Shown here: positions 8,467 to 16,072 of the stretch, in pieces
How positions within the stretch are numbered: position 1 is the stretch's first letter
Layout of the letters: every line of letters begins with the position of its first letter
NCBI GenBank assembly: GCA_023388965.1
Contig: JAEWFF010000056.1
Location: forward strand, 1 to 64,000
Direction of reading: 5' to 3'
From: Pseudomonadota bacterium
GTDB lineage: Bacteria; Pseudomonadota; Alphaproteobacteria; Rhizobiales; Methylopilaceae
DNA: 64,000 nt
The notes under the pieces: model-generated
Databases searched by the model: none
The model's input: the letters and a program-made list of their open reading frames with translations, nothing else
What the model was told of the DNA's origin: nothing
Position numbers and translations under genes: made by a program

Positions 8467-9438
8467 ATGACTGTTCCCGACGTACTGATGCTGACCCCGA
8501 TGCGGCCTTTGGTGGAACGGGAGCTCAGTACGCGGGTCCGGTTGCATAAATGGTGGGAAGCGGCGGACCGGGAGAAGATGCTCGCGGATGCGGGGCCACG
8601 CATCCGCGGCATCATCACCTTCGTTGCGTCGTGCCCGCGTGAACTGATCGAGAAACTGCCGGCGCTGGAGATCATCGCGGCGTCGACGGTCGGTTATGAC
8701 AGCATCGACGTGAAGGCGGCCGCCGAGCGCGGCGTGGTCGTCACCAACACGCCGGACGTGCTGACGGACGAGGTTGCTGATCTCACACTCGGCCTGCTGC
8801 TCGGGACGATCCGCGAAATTCGCGGCGCCGAGGCGCATCTGCGTGCGGGGCTGTGGGAATCCGAAGGGCCATATCGCCTCACGCCCACCTTGCGCGGACG
8901 CACCGTTGGCATTCTCGGCCTCGGCCGTATCGGCCGGGCGATCGCGCAGCGCGTGGCCGCGTTCGATGTGCCGGTGGTCTATCACGGCCGCCGCAAACAG
9001 GACGATGTCCCCTACACCTATTATCCTTCGCTGCTGGAAATGGCGAAGGCGGTCGATGTCATCATCGTCGTTACGCCGGGCGGCGCGGACACACACCATA
9101 TCGTCAGCGACGAGGTGCTGAACGCACTCGGCCCGAACGGCATTCTCGTCAATGTCGCGCGCGGCTCGGTTGTGGACGAACAGGCGCTGATCCGCGCTCT
9201 GCGCGACAAGCGCATTCTCGCGGCCGGGCTCGATGTATTTGCGGATGAGCCGCATGTTCCGGCGGAACTGATCGCGCTCGAGAATACGGTTCTGTTGCCG
9301 CATGTCGCGTCCGCATCCGAATATACGCGCGATGCGATGGCCAAGCTCGCGGTCGACAATCTTCTCGGCTGGCTCGACGGCAAGCCGCCGTTGACGCCCG
9401 TTCCCGAAACGCCAGTGCCCGCGGATCGCGCCCGCTAG
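8467..9438 (+). CDS. D-isomer-specific 2-hydroxyacid dehydrogenase (glyoxylate/hydroxypyruvate reductase-like)
   Basis: The 323-residue NAD(P)-dependent dehydrogenase shows the Rossmann motif GILGLGRIGRAIAQR, the NVARGSVVDEQAL signature with the catalytic Arg, the GLDVFADEP segment with the catalytic Glu, and LPHVAS with the catalytic His. Members reduce glyoxylate, hydroxypyruvate or other 2-oxoacids. The ATG at 8467 follows the dctM stop by 2 nt; an in-frame TTG lies at 8461 but would overlap dctM. As last gene of the TRAP operon it probably interconverts an imported 2-oxo- or 2-hydroxyacid. Its stop codon is shared, on opposite strands, with the Rrf2 gene. Confidence 0.88.
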   Translation: MTVPDVLMLTPMRPLVERELSTRVRLHKWWEAADREKMLADAGPRIRGIITFVASCPRELIEKLPALEIIAASTVGYDSIDVKAAAERGVVVTNTPDVLTDEVADLTLGLLLGTIREIRGAEAHLRAGLWESEGPYRLTPTLRGRTVGILGLGRIGRAIAQRVAAFDVPVVYHGRRKQDDVPYTYYPSLLEMAKAVDVIIVVTPGGADTHHIVSDEVLNALGPNGILVNVARGSVVDEQALIRALRDKRILAAGLDVFADEPHVPAELIALENTVLLPHVASASEYTRDAMAKLAVDNLLGWLDGKPPLTPVPETPVPADRAR

Positions 9439-9450
9439 AGCGCGGGCGCG
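9427..9450. terminator. hairpin spanning two convergent stop codons
   Basis: CGCGCCCGC (9427-9435) pairs perfectly with GCGGGCGCG (9442-9450) around a six-base loop holding the tail-to-tail stop codons of the dehydrogenase (+) and the Rrf2 regulator (-). The stem is made from coding sequence of both genes. There is no T-tract on either side, so it may act as a bidirectional transcript end or as a 3'-end stabiliser; function is inference. Confidence 0.4.
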
Positions 9451-9863
9451 CTGCAGGCGTGCATGTCGGCGAGGGTGCGGCGGTCGAGCACCTGCGCCAG
9501 CGCCTCGCGCGCGTCGAGCATCAGGCGGCGGACCTTGCAATCCTCTTCGCTGCGGCAGTCCTGACAGCGCGCGTAGAAATTGCGGCTGACGCAGGGCACG
9601 GCCGCGAGCGGCCCGTCGAGGCGGCGGATGATATCGCCGACGATGATCTTTTCGGCCGGCACCGCGAGCATATAGCCGCCGCCGCGTCCGGGCTTGGACA
9701 CGAGATAGCCGCCCTGGCGCAGTTCGTTGAGAATTGCGTCGAGAAACTTCTTCGGAATATTCTGTTCCGCAGCGATGTCGGCGATCAAGGCCGGCCGTCC
9801 CACCGGCATGGCCGCGAGATGGGCCATCGCCTTCAGTCCATACTTGGCCTTGGCGGTCAGCAT
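9435..9863 (-). CDS. Rrf2 family transcriptional regulator with four cysteines
   Basis: This 142-residue winged-helix regulator starts with MLTAKAKYGLKAMAHLA and has the Rrf2 wing RGGGYMLA. Four cysteines at 91, 100, 103 and 109 lie where IscR/NsrR-type members bind an iron-sulfur cluster, so it may sense redox state, NO or iron. The ATG lies 1 nt after the mmsA stop, making it the last gene of the aminotransferase-mmsA-rrf2 operon. It could regulate that operon or be a passenger; the target is not visible in the sequence. Confidence 0.87.
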   Translation of the reverse strand: MLTAKAKYGLKAMAHLAAMPVGRPALIADIAAEQNIPKKFLDAILNELRQGGYLVSKPGRGGGYMLAVPAEKIIVGDIIRRLDGPLAAVPCVSRNFYARCQDCRSEEDCKVRRLMLDAREALAQVLDRRTLADMHACSAPAL

Positions 9864-9864
9864 C

Positions 9865-11361
9865 TCACTTCATCACAGGCATGACGAATTCCGCGCCTTC
9901 CTTGACGCCGGAGGGCCAGCGCGAGGTCACGGTCTTGGTCTTGGTGTAGAAGCGGAACGAATCCGGACCGTGCTGGTTGAGATCGCCGAAGCCCGAGCGC
10001 TTCCAGCCGCCGAACGTGTAATAGGCGAGCGGCACCGGCAGCGGGATGTTGATGCCCACCATGCCGCAATTGACGCGCGCCGCGAAATCGCGGGCCGCAT
10101 CGCCGTCGCGTGTAAAGATGGCGACACCGTTGCCGTATTCGTTCTCGGAGGCGAGCCTGAGCGCATCGTCATAGGTGTTGGCGCGCACCGTCGACAGGAC
10201 AGGACCGAAAATCTCGTCCCTGTAGATGTCCATATCCGGCGTCACCTCGTCGAACAGGCAGGCGCCGAGATAAAAGCCGTTCTCATAGCCCTGCATGGTG
10301 AAGCCGCGGCCGTCGACGACGAGCTTCGCACCCTCCGCAACGCCGCGATCCACATAGCCGCGCACCTTGTCGCGATGGGCTTTGGTGACGAGCGGCCCCA
10401 TCTCGGCCTGAGGGTCGATGCTCGGGCCGACGCGGATCGCCTCCACGCGCGGCGCCAATACGGATATGAACTTGTCCGCTGTTGCCTGGCCGACCGGAAC
10501 GGCGACCGAGATCGCCATGCAGCGTTCGCCCGCCGAGCCATAGGCCGCGCCCATGATGGCGTCGACTGCCTGGTTCATGTCGGCGTCGGGCATGATGATC
10601 ATGTGGTTCTTGGCGCCGCCGAAAGCATGCACGCGCTTTCCGCCGGCAGCCCCGCGCGCGTACACATATTGCGCGATGTCGGACGAGCCGACGAAACCTA
10701 TGCCCGCGACATCGGGATGATCGATCAAGGCATCGACCGTTTCCTTGCCGCCGTTGACGACATTCAGGATACCTGGCGGCAGGCCGGCCTCGATCATCAG
10801 TTCCGCAAGACGAAGCGGCACGCCCGGATCACGCTCGGACGGCTTGAGGATGAAAGCATTGCCGCAAGCGATGGCCGGGCCGAATTTCCACATCGGGATC
10901 ATGGCCGGGAAATTGAACGGCGTGATGCCTGTCACGACGCCGAGCGGCTGGCGCATCGCATAGACGTCGATGCCCGGTCCGGCGCCTTCGGTGAATTCGC
11001 CCTTCATCATCTGCGGCGCGCCGAGCGAGAACTCGATCACTTCGAGCCCGCGCTGGATGTCGCCGCGCGCATCCGCCAGCACCTTGCCGTGTTCGCGCGC
11101 GAGAAGATCGGTCAGGCTGTCGATCTCGCGATTGGCGAGATCCAGAAACCTCATCAGAACGCGGGCGCGGCGCTGCGGATTGGTCGCGGCCCAGCCGGGC
11201 TGCGCGGCCTTGGCATCCCGGACCGCGGCATCGACATCGGCCGCGTTCGCAAGCGCCACTTTGGCGGCGACTTCGCCGGTCATCGGCCAGTAGACATCGC
11301 CCTGTTTGCCCGAGGAGCCGGCAACATTCTTGCCGCCGATGAAATGGCCATAGGTCTTCAT
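9865..11361 (-). CDS. mmsA: CoA-acylating methylmalonate-semialdehyde dehydrogenase
   Basis: The 498-residue aldehyde dehydrogenase belongs to the CoA-acylating MmsA group, which converts malonate or methylmalonate semialdehyde to acetyl- or propionyl-CoA. Visible features are TPFNFPAMIPMW, the cofactor loop FVGSSDIAQYVY, and the catalytic Cys281 in GSAGERCMAIS. The usual family length is about 500. It follows the beta-alanine aminotransferase-like gene by 10 nt, which fits the two-step route from beta-alanine via malonate semialdehyde to acetyl-CoA. Valine catabolism is the alternative role. Confidence 0.93.
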   Translation of the reverse strand: MKTYGHFIGGKNVAGSSGKQGDVYWPMTGEVAAKVALANAADVDAAVRDAKAAQPGWAATNPQRRARVLMRFLDLANREIDSLTDLLAREHGKVLADARGDIQRGLEVIEFSLGAPQMMKGEFTEGAGPGIDVYAMRQPLGVVTGITPFNFPAMIPMWKFGPAIACGNAFILKPSERDPGVPLRLAELMIEAGLPPGILNVVNGGKETVDALIDHPDVAGIGFVGSSDIAQYVYARGAAGGKRVHAFGGAKNHMIIMPDADMNQAVDAIMGAAYGSAGERCMAISVAVPVGQATADKFISVLAPRVEAIRVGPSIDPQAEMGPLVTKAHRDKVRGYVDRGVAEGAKLVVDGRGFTMQGYENGFYLGACLFDEVTPDMDIYRDEIFGPVLSTVRANTYDDALRLASENEYGNGVAIFTRDGDAARDFAARVNCGMVGINIPLPVPLAYYTFGGWKRSGFGDLNQHGPDSFRFYTKTKTVTSRWPSGVKEGAEFVMPVMK

Positions 11362-11371
11362 GCCGGTTCTC

Positions 11372-12697
11372 TCATTTCAGCCGTTCGATCGCTGCGCCGA
11401 GCATGGCGACGATTTCGTCAATCTCAGAAGTCGTGACGATCAACGGCGGCGACAGTGCGACGATGTCGCCCGAAACGCGGATCAGAAGCCCCGTATTGAA
11501 GCAATCGACCAGAAGCTCGTGGCCGCGTTTGCCGATCCCGTCTTCTCGCGCTTTCAGCTCGACCGCCGCCATCAGGCCGATATTTCGGATGTCGATGACA
11601 TGCGGCCTGTCCCGCAGCGAATGCACGGCGTTCTCGAAATGCGTCTCGATTTCGCGGCCGCGCGTCAGGAGCCCTTCGCGCTCGTAAATATCGAGCGTGG
11701 CAAGGCCCGCCGCGCAGGCCGTCGGATGCGCCGAATAGGTATAGCCGTGGAAGAGTTCGATCGCGCCGTCCGGCCCTGTCATCAGCGCATCGTGCACTTC
11801 GCGCTTGACGAAGACCGCGCCGGCGGGAATGACGCCGTTGGTCAGCCCCTTGGCGGCGGTCATGATGTCGGGCGTGACGCCGAACCGCTGGGCGGCGAAA
11901 GGTGCGCCGACGCGCCCGAAGCCTGTAATGACTTCATCGAAGATGAGCAGGATGCCGTGTTTCGCGGTGATCTCGCGCAGCCGTTCGAGATAGCCTTTGG
12001 GCGGCGGAAGAACGCCCGCCGATCCGGCAATCGGCTCGACGATCACGGCGGCGATCGTGTCCGCACCGTGCAGCGCGATCAGGTCTTCGAGCGCATCCGC
12101 TTTTTCCTTGCCGTGTTCCGGCAGGCCACGCGAGAAGGCGTTTCTTTTGAGATCGAGCGTGTGCGGCAGATGATCGACCGCCGGCAGAAGCTGGCCGCCG
12201 AACTGGCGGCGGTTGTTGACGAGACCGCCGACGGAAATGCCTCCGAAGCCGACGCCATTATAGCCTTTCTCGCGGCCGATGATGCGGAAGCGTCCGCCTT
12301 CGCCGCGCGCCTTGTGATAGGCGAGCGCGATCTTGAGCGCGGTATCGACCGATTCCGAGCCGGAATTGGTGAAGAAAATGCGATCGAGTCCCTCGGGGCC
12401 GAGCCTTGCGAGCCGCGCGGCAAAATCGAACGCCTTGGGCTGGCCCGCCTGGAAGGCCGGCGAATAATCCAAGGTCATCAATTGCCGGTGGACGGCATCC
12501 GCGATCTCCGGGCGTCCGTGCCCGGCATTGACGCACCACAGGCCGGATGAGGAATCGAGCAGCCTGCCGCCGTCCTCGCGGGTGTAATACATGCCCTCGG
12601 CGCCGGTGATGATGCGTGGCGCGGATTTGAACTGCCGGTTCGCGGTGAACGGCATCCAGTAGCTCGACAGGTCGAGCGCGTTTGCAGGGGTGCTCAT
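11372..12697 (-). CDS. class III aminotransferase, probably beta-alanine--pyruvate transaminase
   Basis: This 441-residue PLP enzyme begins SSYWMPFTANRQFK, a segment typical of omega-amino-acid:pyruvate aminotransferases. FFTNSGSESVDTALK lies near residue 110, the PLP-binding Asp is in LLIFDEVITGFGRVG, and the Schiff-base Lys283 is in TAAKGLTNGVIP. The ATG at 12697 follows AAAGAGG with good spacing; the open frame continues 22 codons upstream without a better ribosome site. Next to mmsA it most likely produces malonate semialdehyde from beta-alanine, for example at the end of pyrimidine catabolism. Confidence 0.88.
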   Translation of the reverse strand: MSTPANALDLSSYWMPFTANRQFKSAPRIITGAEGMYYTREDGGRLLDSSSGLWCVNAGHGRPEIADAVHRQLMTLDYSPAFQAGQPKAFDFAARLARLGPEGLDRIFFTNSGSESVDTALKIALAYHKARGEGGRFRIIGREKGYNGVGFGGISVGGLVNNRRQFGGQLLPAVDHLPHTLDLKRNAFSRGLPEHGKEKADALEDLIALHGADTIAAVIVEPIAGSAGVLPPPKGYLERLREITAKHGILLIFDEVITGFGRVGAPFAAQRFGVTPDIMTAAKGLTNGVIPAGAVFVKREVHDALMTGPDGAIELFHGYTYSAHPTACAAGLATLDIYEREGLLTRGREIETHFENAVHSLRDRPHVIDIRNIGLMAAVELKAREDGIGKRGHELLVDCFNTGLLIRVSGDIVALSPPLIVTTSEIDEIVAMLGAAIERLK

Positions 12698-12769
12698 GTG
12701 GACCTCTTTCCGCGCCAAGATGCTGCTTTTCGGCGCGGTGAACAAGGCTGAACGCCGCGACATCGCGGA

Positions 12770-13063
12770 CTAGGGACCGGTTTCGACCCGCCTTCTGACG
12801 CCCCATTCGGCAAGTTTGGCGTTCATTGTATCGGCCACGAAATGCCGCGCGGATTCAACATCGTAACCGTCGGCCAGAAGGTCGTCGTAATCGGTGAAGG
12901 TGTGGCGGATATAGGCGGTCATGGACAGCCAGAGCGCGGTTTCGGGAATTCCCTGACGCAGGCCGGGGCTAATCAGTGCATGGCCGATCACGGCGTCGAA
13001 CTCATGATCGGGAATATGCGGCGCGAGATGCCGGAGCGCGTGCTCGAGAGTCTCGCGCCGCAT
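12770..13063 (-). CDS. DUF2293-type protein
   Basis: The 97-residue soluble protein has RRETLEHALRHLAPHIP at the start and a central IRHTFTDYDDLLADGYD with downstream ESARHFVADTMNAKLAEWG, a layout I associate with DUF2293 proteins of unknown function. The ATG at 13063 lies 4 nt after the stop of the old yellow enzyme gene, so the two are probably cotranscribed. The DUF assignment is from memory of the pattern and is moderately sure. Confidence 0.7.
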   Translation of the reverse strand: MRRETLEHALRHLAPHIPDHEFDAVIGHALISPGLRQGIPETALWLSMTAYIRHTFTDYDDLLADGYDVESARHFVADTMNAKLAEWGVRRRVETGP

Positions 13064-13067
13064 CGTG

Positions 13068-14156
13068 TCACACCGCCGGTTCGAGAACGGGGTAGTCGGT
13101 ATAGCCCTCGGCGCCGCCGCCATAAAAGGTATCGCGGTGGGGCTCGTTCAGCGGCGCTCCAAGCCGGATGCGCTCCACCAGATCGGGGTTGGAAATGAAC
13201 CAGCGGCCGAAGGCCACCATGTCGGCGGCGCCGGACTCCACGGCCTTCTTCGCCAGTTCCCCATCATAGCCGTTATTGGCGATGTATACGCCGCCGAAGA
13301 GCTTGCGCAGTTTCGCGAAATCGAAATCGGGAGCGACATCGCGCGGACCGCCTGTCGCGCCTTCGATCATGTGCAGGAAGGCTATCTTGCGTTTTGCAAG
13401 TTCGGCGACCGCGAGATCGAACAATGGCTGCGGATCACTGTCGGTGAGACCGTTGGCGGGCGTGACCGGCGAAAGGCGGATTCCGGTGCGGTCGGCGCCG
13501 ATTGCCGCGACCACGGCATCCACCACCTCGGTCATGAACCGCACGCGATTTTCGATGGTGCCGCCATAGTCGTCCGTACGCTTGTTGGCGCCGTCGCGTA
13601 AAAACTGGTCGATGAGATAGCCGTTCGCGCCGTGGATCTCGACGCCGTCGAAGCCCGCCTGGATGGCGTTGCGCGCCGCCGTTCCGTAATCGGCGACGAC
13701 CTGCCCGATCTCGTCTTTCGTCAAAGCGTGGGGGGTGGCGACCGGTGCGAATTCGCCGCTCGAAATGAATGTCTGGGCGTCGGCGGTTATCGCGGAGGGA
13801 GCAATCGGCTGCGTGCCGCCCGTATGGTCGGGATGCGAGACGCGGCCGACATGCCAGATTTGCGCGACGATTTTTCCGCCAGCTTTGTGAACGGCCGCCG
13901 TTACCTTCTTCCAGCCTTCGATCTGCTCGGGCGAATAGATGCCCGGCGTTGCAACATATCCCTTGCCGTCCGGCCGGATCTGCGTGCCTTCGGAAATGAT
14001 GAGGCCGGCGCCGGCGCGCTGCGCGTAATAGGCAATTGCGAGCGGGTTCGGCACATCGCCCGCAATCGCGCGGCTCCGGGTCAGCGGCGCCATGACGACG
14101 CGGTTCCGGGCATGGATGGCACCGACCTCGATCGGCGTGAACAGCTTATCGGACAT
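13068..14156 (-). CDS. old yellow enzyme family alkene reductase
   Basis: The 362-residue FMN-dependent ene-reductase of the OYE family is related to NemA and reduces activated C=C bonds, and in some members nitrate esters, with NAD(P)H. Typical motifs are MAPLTRSRA near 22, GLIISEGTQI, the substrate-binding pair His175/Asn178 in VEIHGANGYLIDQFL, and FGRWFISNPDLVER near the end. The ATG at 14156 is preceded by GGAGAAG at good spacing; a longer form would add ten residues. It probably serves detoxification of electrophiles, but no neighbour fixes a substrate. Confidence 0.93.
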   Translation of the reverse strand: MSDKLFTPIEVGAIHARNRVVMAPLTRSRAIAGDVPNPLAIAYYAQRAGAGLIISEGTQIRPDGKGYVATPGIYSPEQIEGWKKVTAAVHKAGGKIVAQIWHVGRVSHPDHTGGTQPIAPSAITADAQTFISSGEFAPVATPHALTKDEIGQVVADYGTAARNAIQAGFDGVEIHGANGYLIDQFLRDGANKRTDDYGGTIENRVRFMTEVVDAVVAAIGADRTGIRLSPVTPANGLTDSDPQPLFDLAVAELAKRKIAFLHMIEGATGGPRDVAPDFDFAKLRKLFGGVYIANNGYDGELAKKAVESGAADMVAFGRWFISNPDLVERIRLGAPLNEPHRDTFYGGGAEGYTDYPVLEPAV

Positions 14157-14300
14157 TGAATCTTCTCCAGGCGGGACCGGCTTCAAGGGCCGGCGTCCGC
14201 CTGAGATGTGGGCGATTTCGCATCATGCAAGCCGGGCGTTCGGCCGCGGCCTGTAGAACTTCCGCATAAGGCGCATGAGGAATGCTCTGAACAGACTCCG

Positions 14301-15119
14301 CTATGACTGTGTCTGGCGCGCGCTGTCGATCCTGAGCTTCACATCCATCTGTTCGTCGGAGGCACCGTAATAGGAGCCGCGGATCGGCGCGGCGTCGAGA
14401 TAATCGAGCCCGCAGGCGATACGCACATAAAGATCGGTCGCGCAGATCGCGTTGGCGGCATCGAACGATACCCAGCCGAGCCCCTCGACATGGGCTTCCG
14501 CCCAGGCGTGGCTGGCATTCTGCTCGACCACTTCGGGCCGCATCAGATAGCCCGATACGTAACGCGCCGGAATGCCGAGGCATCGCGCGCCGGCGCAGAA
14601 GATATGCGCAAAATCCTGGCAGACGCCCTTTCCGGCATGGAACGCTTCCGATGCCGTTGTGACGACATCCGTCGCCTCGGTATCGAAGCGGATGAGCTGA
14701 TGGATGGCGTGCATGAGCGCATGGAGCTTGTCGAGGCCGTTCTGCGGCCCCGCCGTTGCAGCATGGGCGAAATCGACGAGCGCCGCATCGGCGGACGACA
14801 GATGCGAACCGCGCAGGAAAAGCGACGGCGGAAAGCGCTCGACCGTGCCGCGCACGACACCGTGCTGGTCCTCGGTCTCCACTTCGCCGGCAACCCGTAT
14901 TCCGATGGTGGAGGCCGGCCCGTCGATGTTGAGGTGGTGGGTGATGTTGCCGAGCCAGTCCTCCCGCCGCACGCTGCGGGCCCCGCCGTCGAGATCGACC
15001 CTCCAGCGCGCAACGAACTGGCCTTCGTGGTTACGCGGTGTCAGGCGCAGTATCTGGATCGCGGATTTCACCGGTGTGCTGTAGGTGTAGACCGTATCGT
15101 GATGGACCCGGATACGCAT
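14301..15119 (-). CDS. transglutaminase-like family protein (ATP-grasp / alpha-E cluster)
   Basis: This 272-residue protein has an N-terminal beta domain (MRIRVHHDTVYTYSTPVKSA) and a transglutaminase-like cysteine-protease fold with an intact triad: Cys167 in GKGVCQDFAH, His204 in NASHAWAEAH and Asp220 in WVSFDAANA. There is no signal peptide, so it is cytoplasmic. It lies 3 nt downstream of the alpha-E gene. In this gene family cluster the enzyme is thought to cleave or transfer peptide bonds on products made by the ATP-grasp protein; no biochemical role can be read from the sequence. Confidence 0.9.
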   Translation of the reverse strand: MRIRVHHDTVYTYSTPVKSAIQILRLTPRNHEGQFVARWRVDLDGGARSVRREDWLGNITHHLNIDGPASTIGIRVAGEVETEDQHGVVRGTVERFPPSLFLRGSHLSSADAALVDFAHAATAGPQNGLDKLHALMHAIHQLIRFDTEATDVVTTASEAFHAGKGVCQDFAHIFCAGARCLGIPARYVSGYLMRPEVVEQNASHAWAEAHVEGLGWVSFDAANAICATDLYVRIACGLDYLDAAPIRGSYYGASDEQMDVKLRIDSARQTQS

Positions 15120-15122
15120 CGT

Positions 15123-16067
15123 CTACACCAGATATTGATCGGCGATCATTGCGCCGAGCTTGTTGTTGTCGGCGATGAAATCGCGCAGGAATTCGTGAAG
15201 CCCGCTCTGGAAAATGTCCTCGATCCGTCCATTGGCAAGCTTGGTGTGGATATGCCGTGACTGCCGCTGCGCAGGTCCGTCATGCCCGTACATGTTCGAT
15301 ATTTCATCGAGGCGGCGCGTCAGGTCGCGATAGCTGGCCGCAAGAGAACGCGGCATCTCGCTTCGCAGAATCAGGAATTCGGCAATCAGCCACGGCTTCA
15401 GGTTCTGCTGATAGACCCATTGATAGGAAACCAGCGCGGACACCGAGCGCAGGATGGCCGCCCATTGATAATAATCGAGGCCGCCTCCGATCTCCGCCTC
15501 GCGCGGCAGCAGGACATGGTATTTTACATCGAGCACGCGCGCCGTATTGTCGGCACGTTCGATGTGAATGCCGAGCCGCGTGAACCAATAGGCGTCGGAG
15601 CGCAGCATGGTGCGCATGGCCGAGCCGTCGAAGCGGAGCGACGCCTCCTTGGCCCAGTTCAGGAAATTGGGAAGATTGGCGCGCTGGAAATCGCGCGTCT
15701 TGAAGCGCCGCATGACGAGCCAGGCGCCATTGATCGCCTCCCACATTTCCGAGGTCATCGAGCCGCGCACGGCACGCGCGTTCTGGCGCGCGGCTTCCAT
15801 GCAGTTCCTGATCGAAGACGGATTGGCGTCGGAATGAACGAGAAATTCGATGACGTTTTCTGGCGTTGCCTCGTCATGGACGGTCCTGAACAGATCGAGG
15901 GCCGATGCGGTCGCGAGCGCCGATTCCCATTCGTTCCCGTTGCCGGGTCCATAGGAGGCCGGCATGGACGAGAGGCGATAGGCGACATCGAGGATGCGAG
16001 CGGTGTTTTCGGCGCGCTCCATATAGCGGGAAAGCCAGTACAGACTGTCGGCGTTGCGGCTGAGCAT
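15123..16067 (-). CDS. alpha-E domain protein (DUF403)
   Basis: The 314-residue all-helical protein starts MLSRNADSLYWLSRYMERAEN, the hallmark of the alpha-E family that always accompanies circularly permuted ATP-grasp enzymes. ANPSSIRNCMEAARQNARAVRG and the second copy of the wall motif YWFTRLGIHIERADNTAR are also typical. The ATG at 16067 lies 5 nt after the ATP-grasp stop. Its role is unknown; a scaffold or carrier for the ligase product has been proposed for the family. Confidence 0.9.
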   Translation of the reverse strand: MLSRNADSLYWLSRYMERAENTARILDVAYRLSSMPASYGPGNGNEWESALATASALDLFRTVHDEATPENVIEFLVHSDANPSSIRNCMEAARQNARAVRGSMTSEMWEAINGAWLVMRRFKTRDFQRANLPNFLNWAKEASLRFDGSAMRTMLRSDAYWFTRLGIHIERADNTARVLDVKYHVLLPREAEIGGGLDYYQWAAILRSVSALVSYQWVYQQNLKPWLIAEFLILRSEMPRSLAASYRDLTRRLDEISNMYGHDGPAQRQSRHIHTKLANGRIEDIFQSGLHEFLRDFIADNNKLGAMIADQYLV

Positions 16068-16072
16068 GGCGT

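Noticed and set aside
9727..11436. 569-codon plus-strand open frame opposite mmsA
   Set aside because: mmsA has an intact catalytic Cys and full family length; the opposite frame has no motif.
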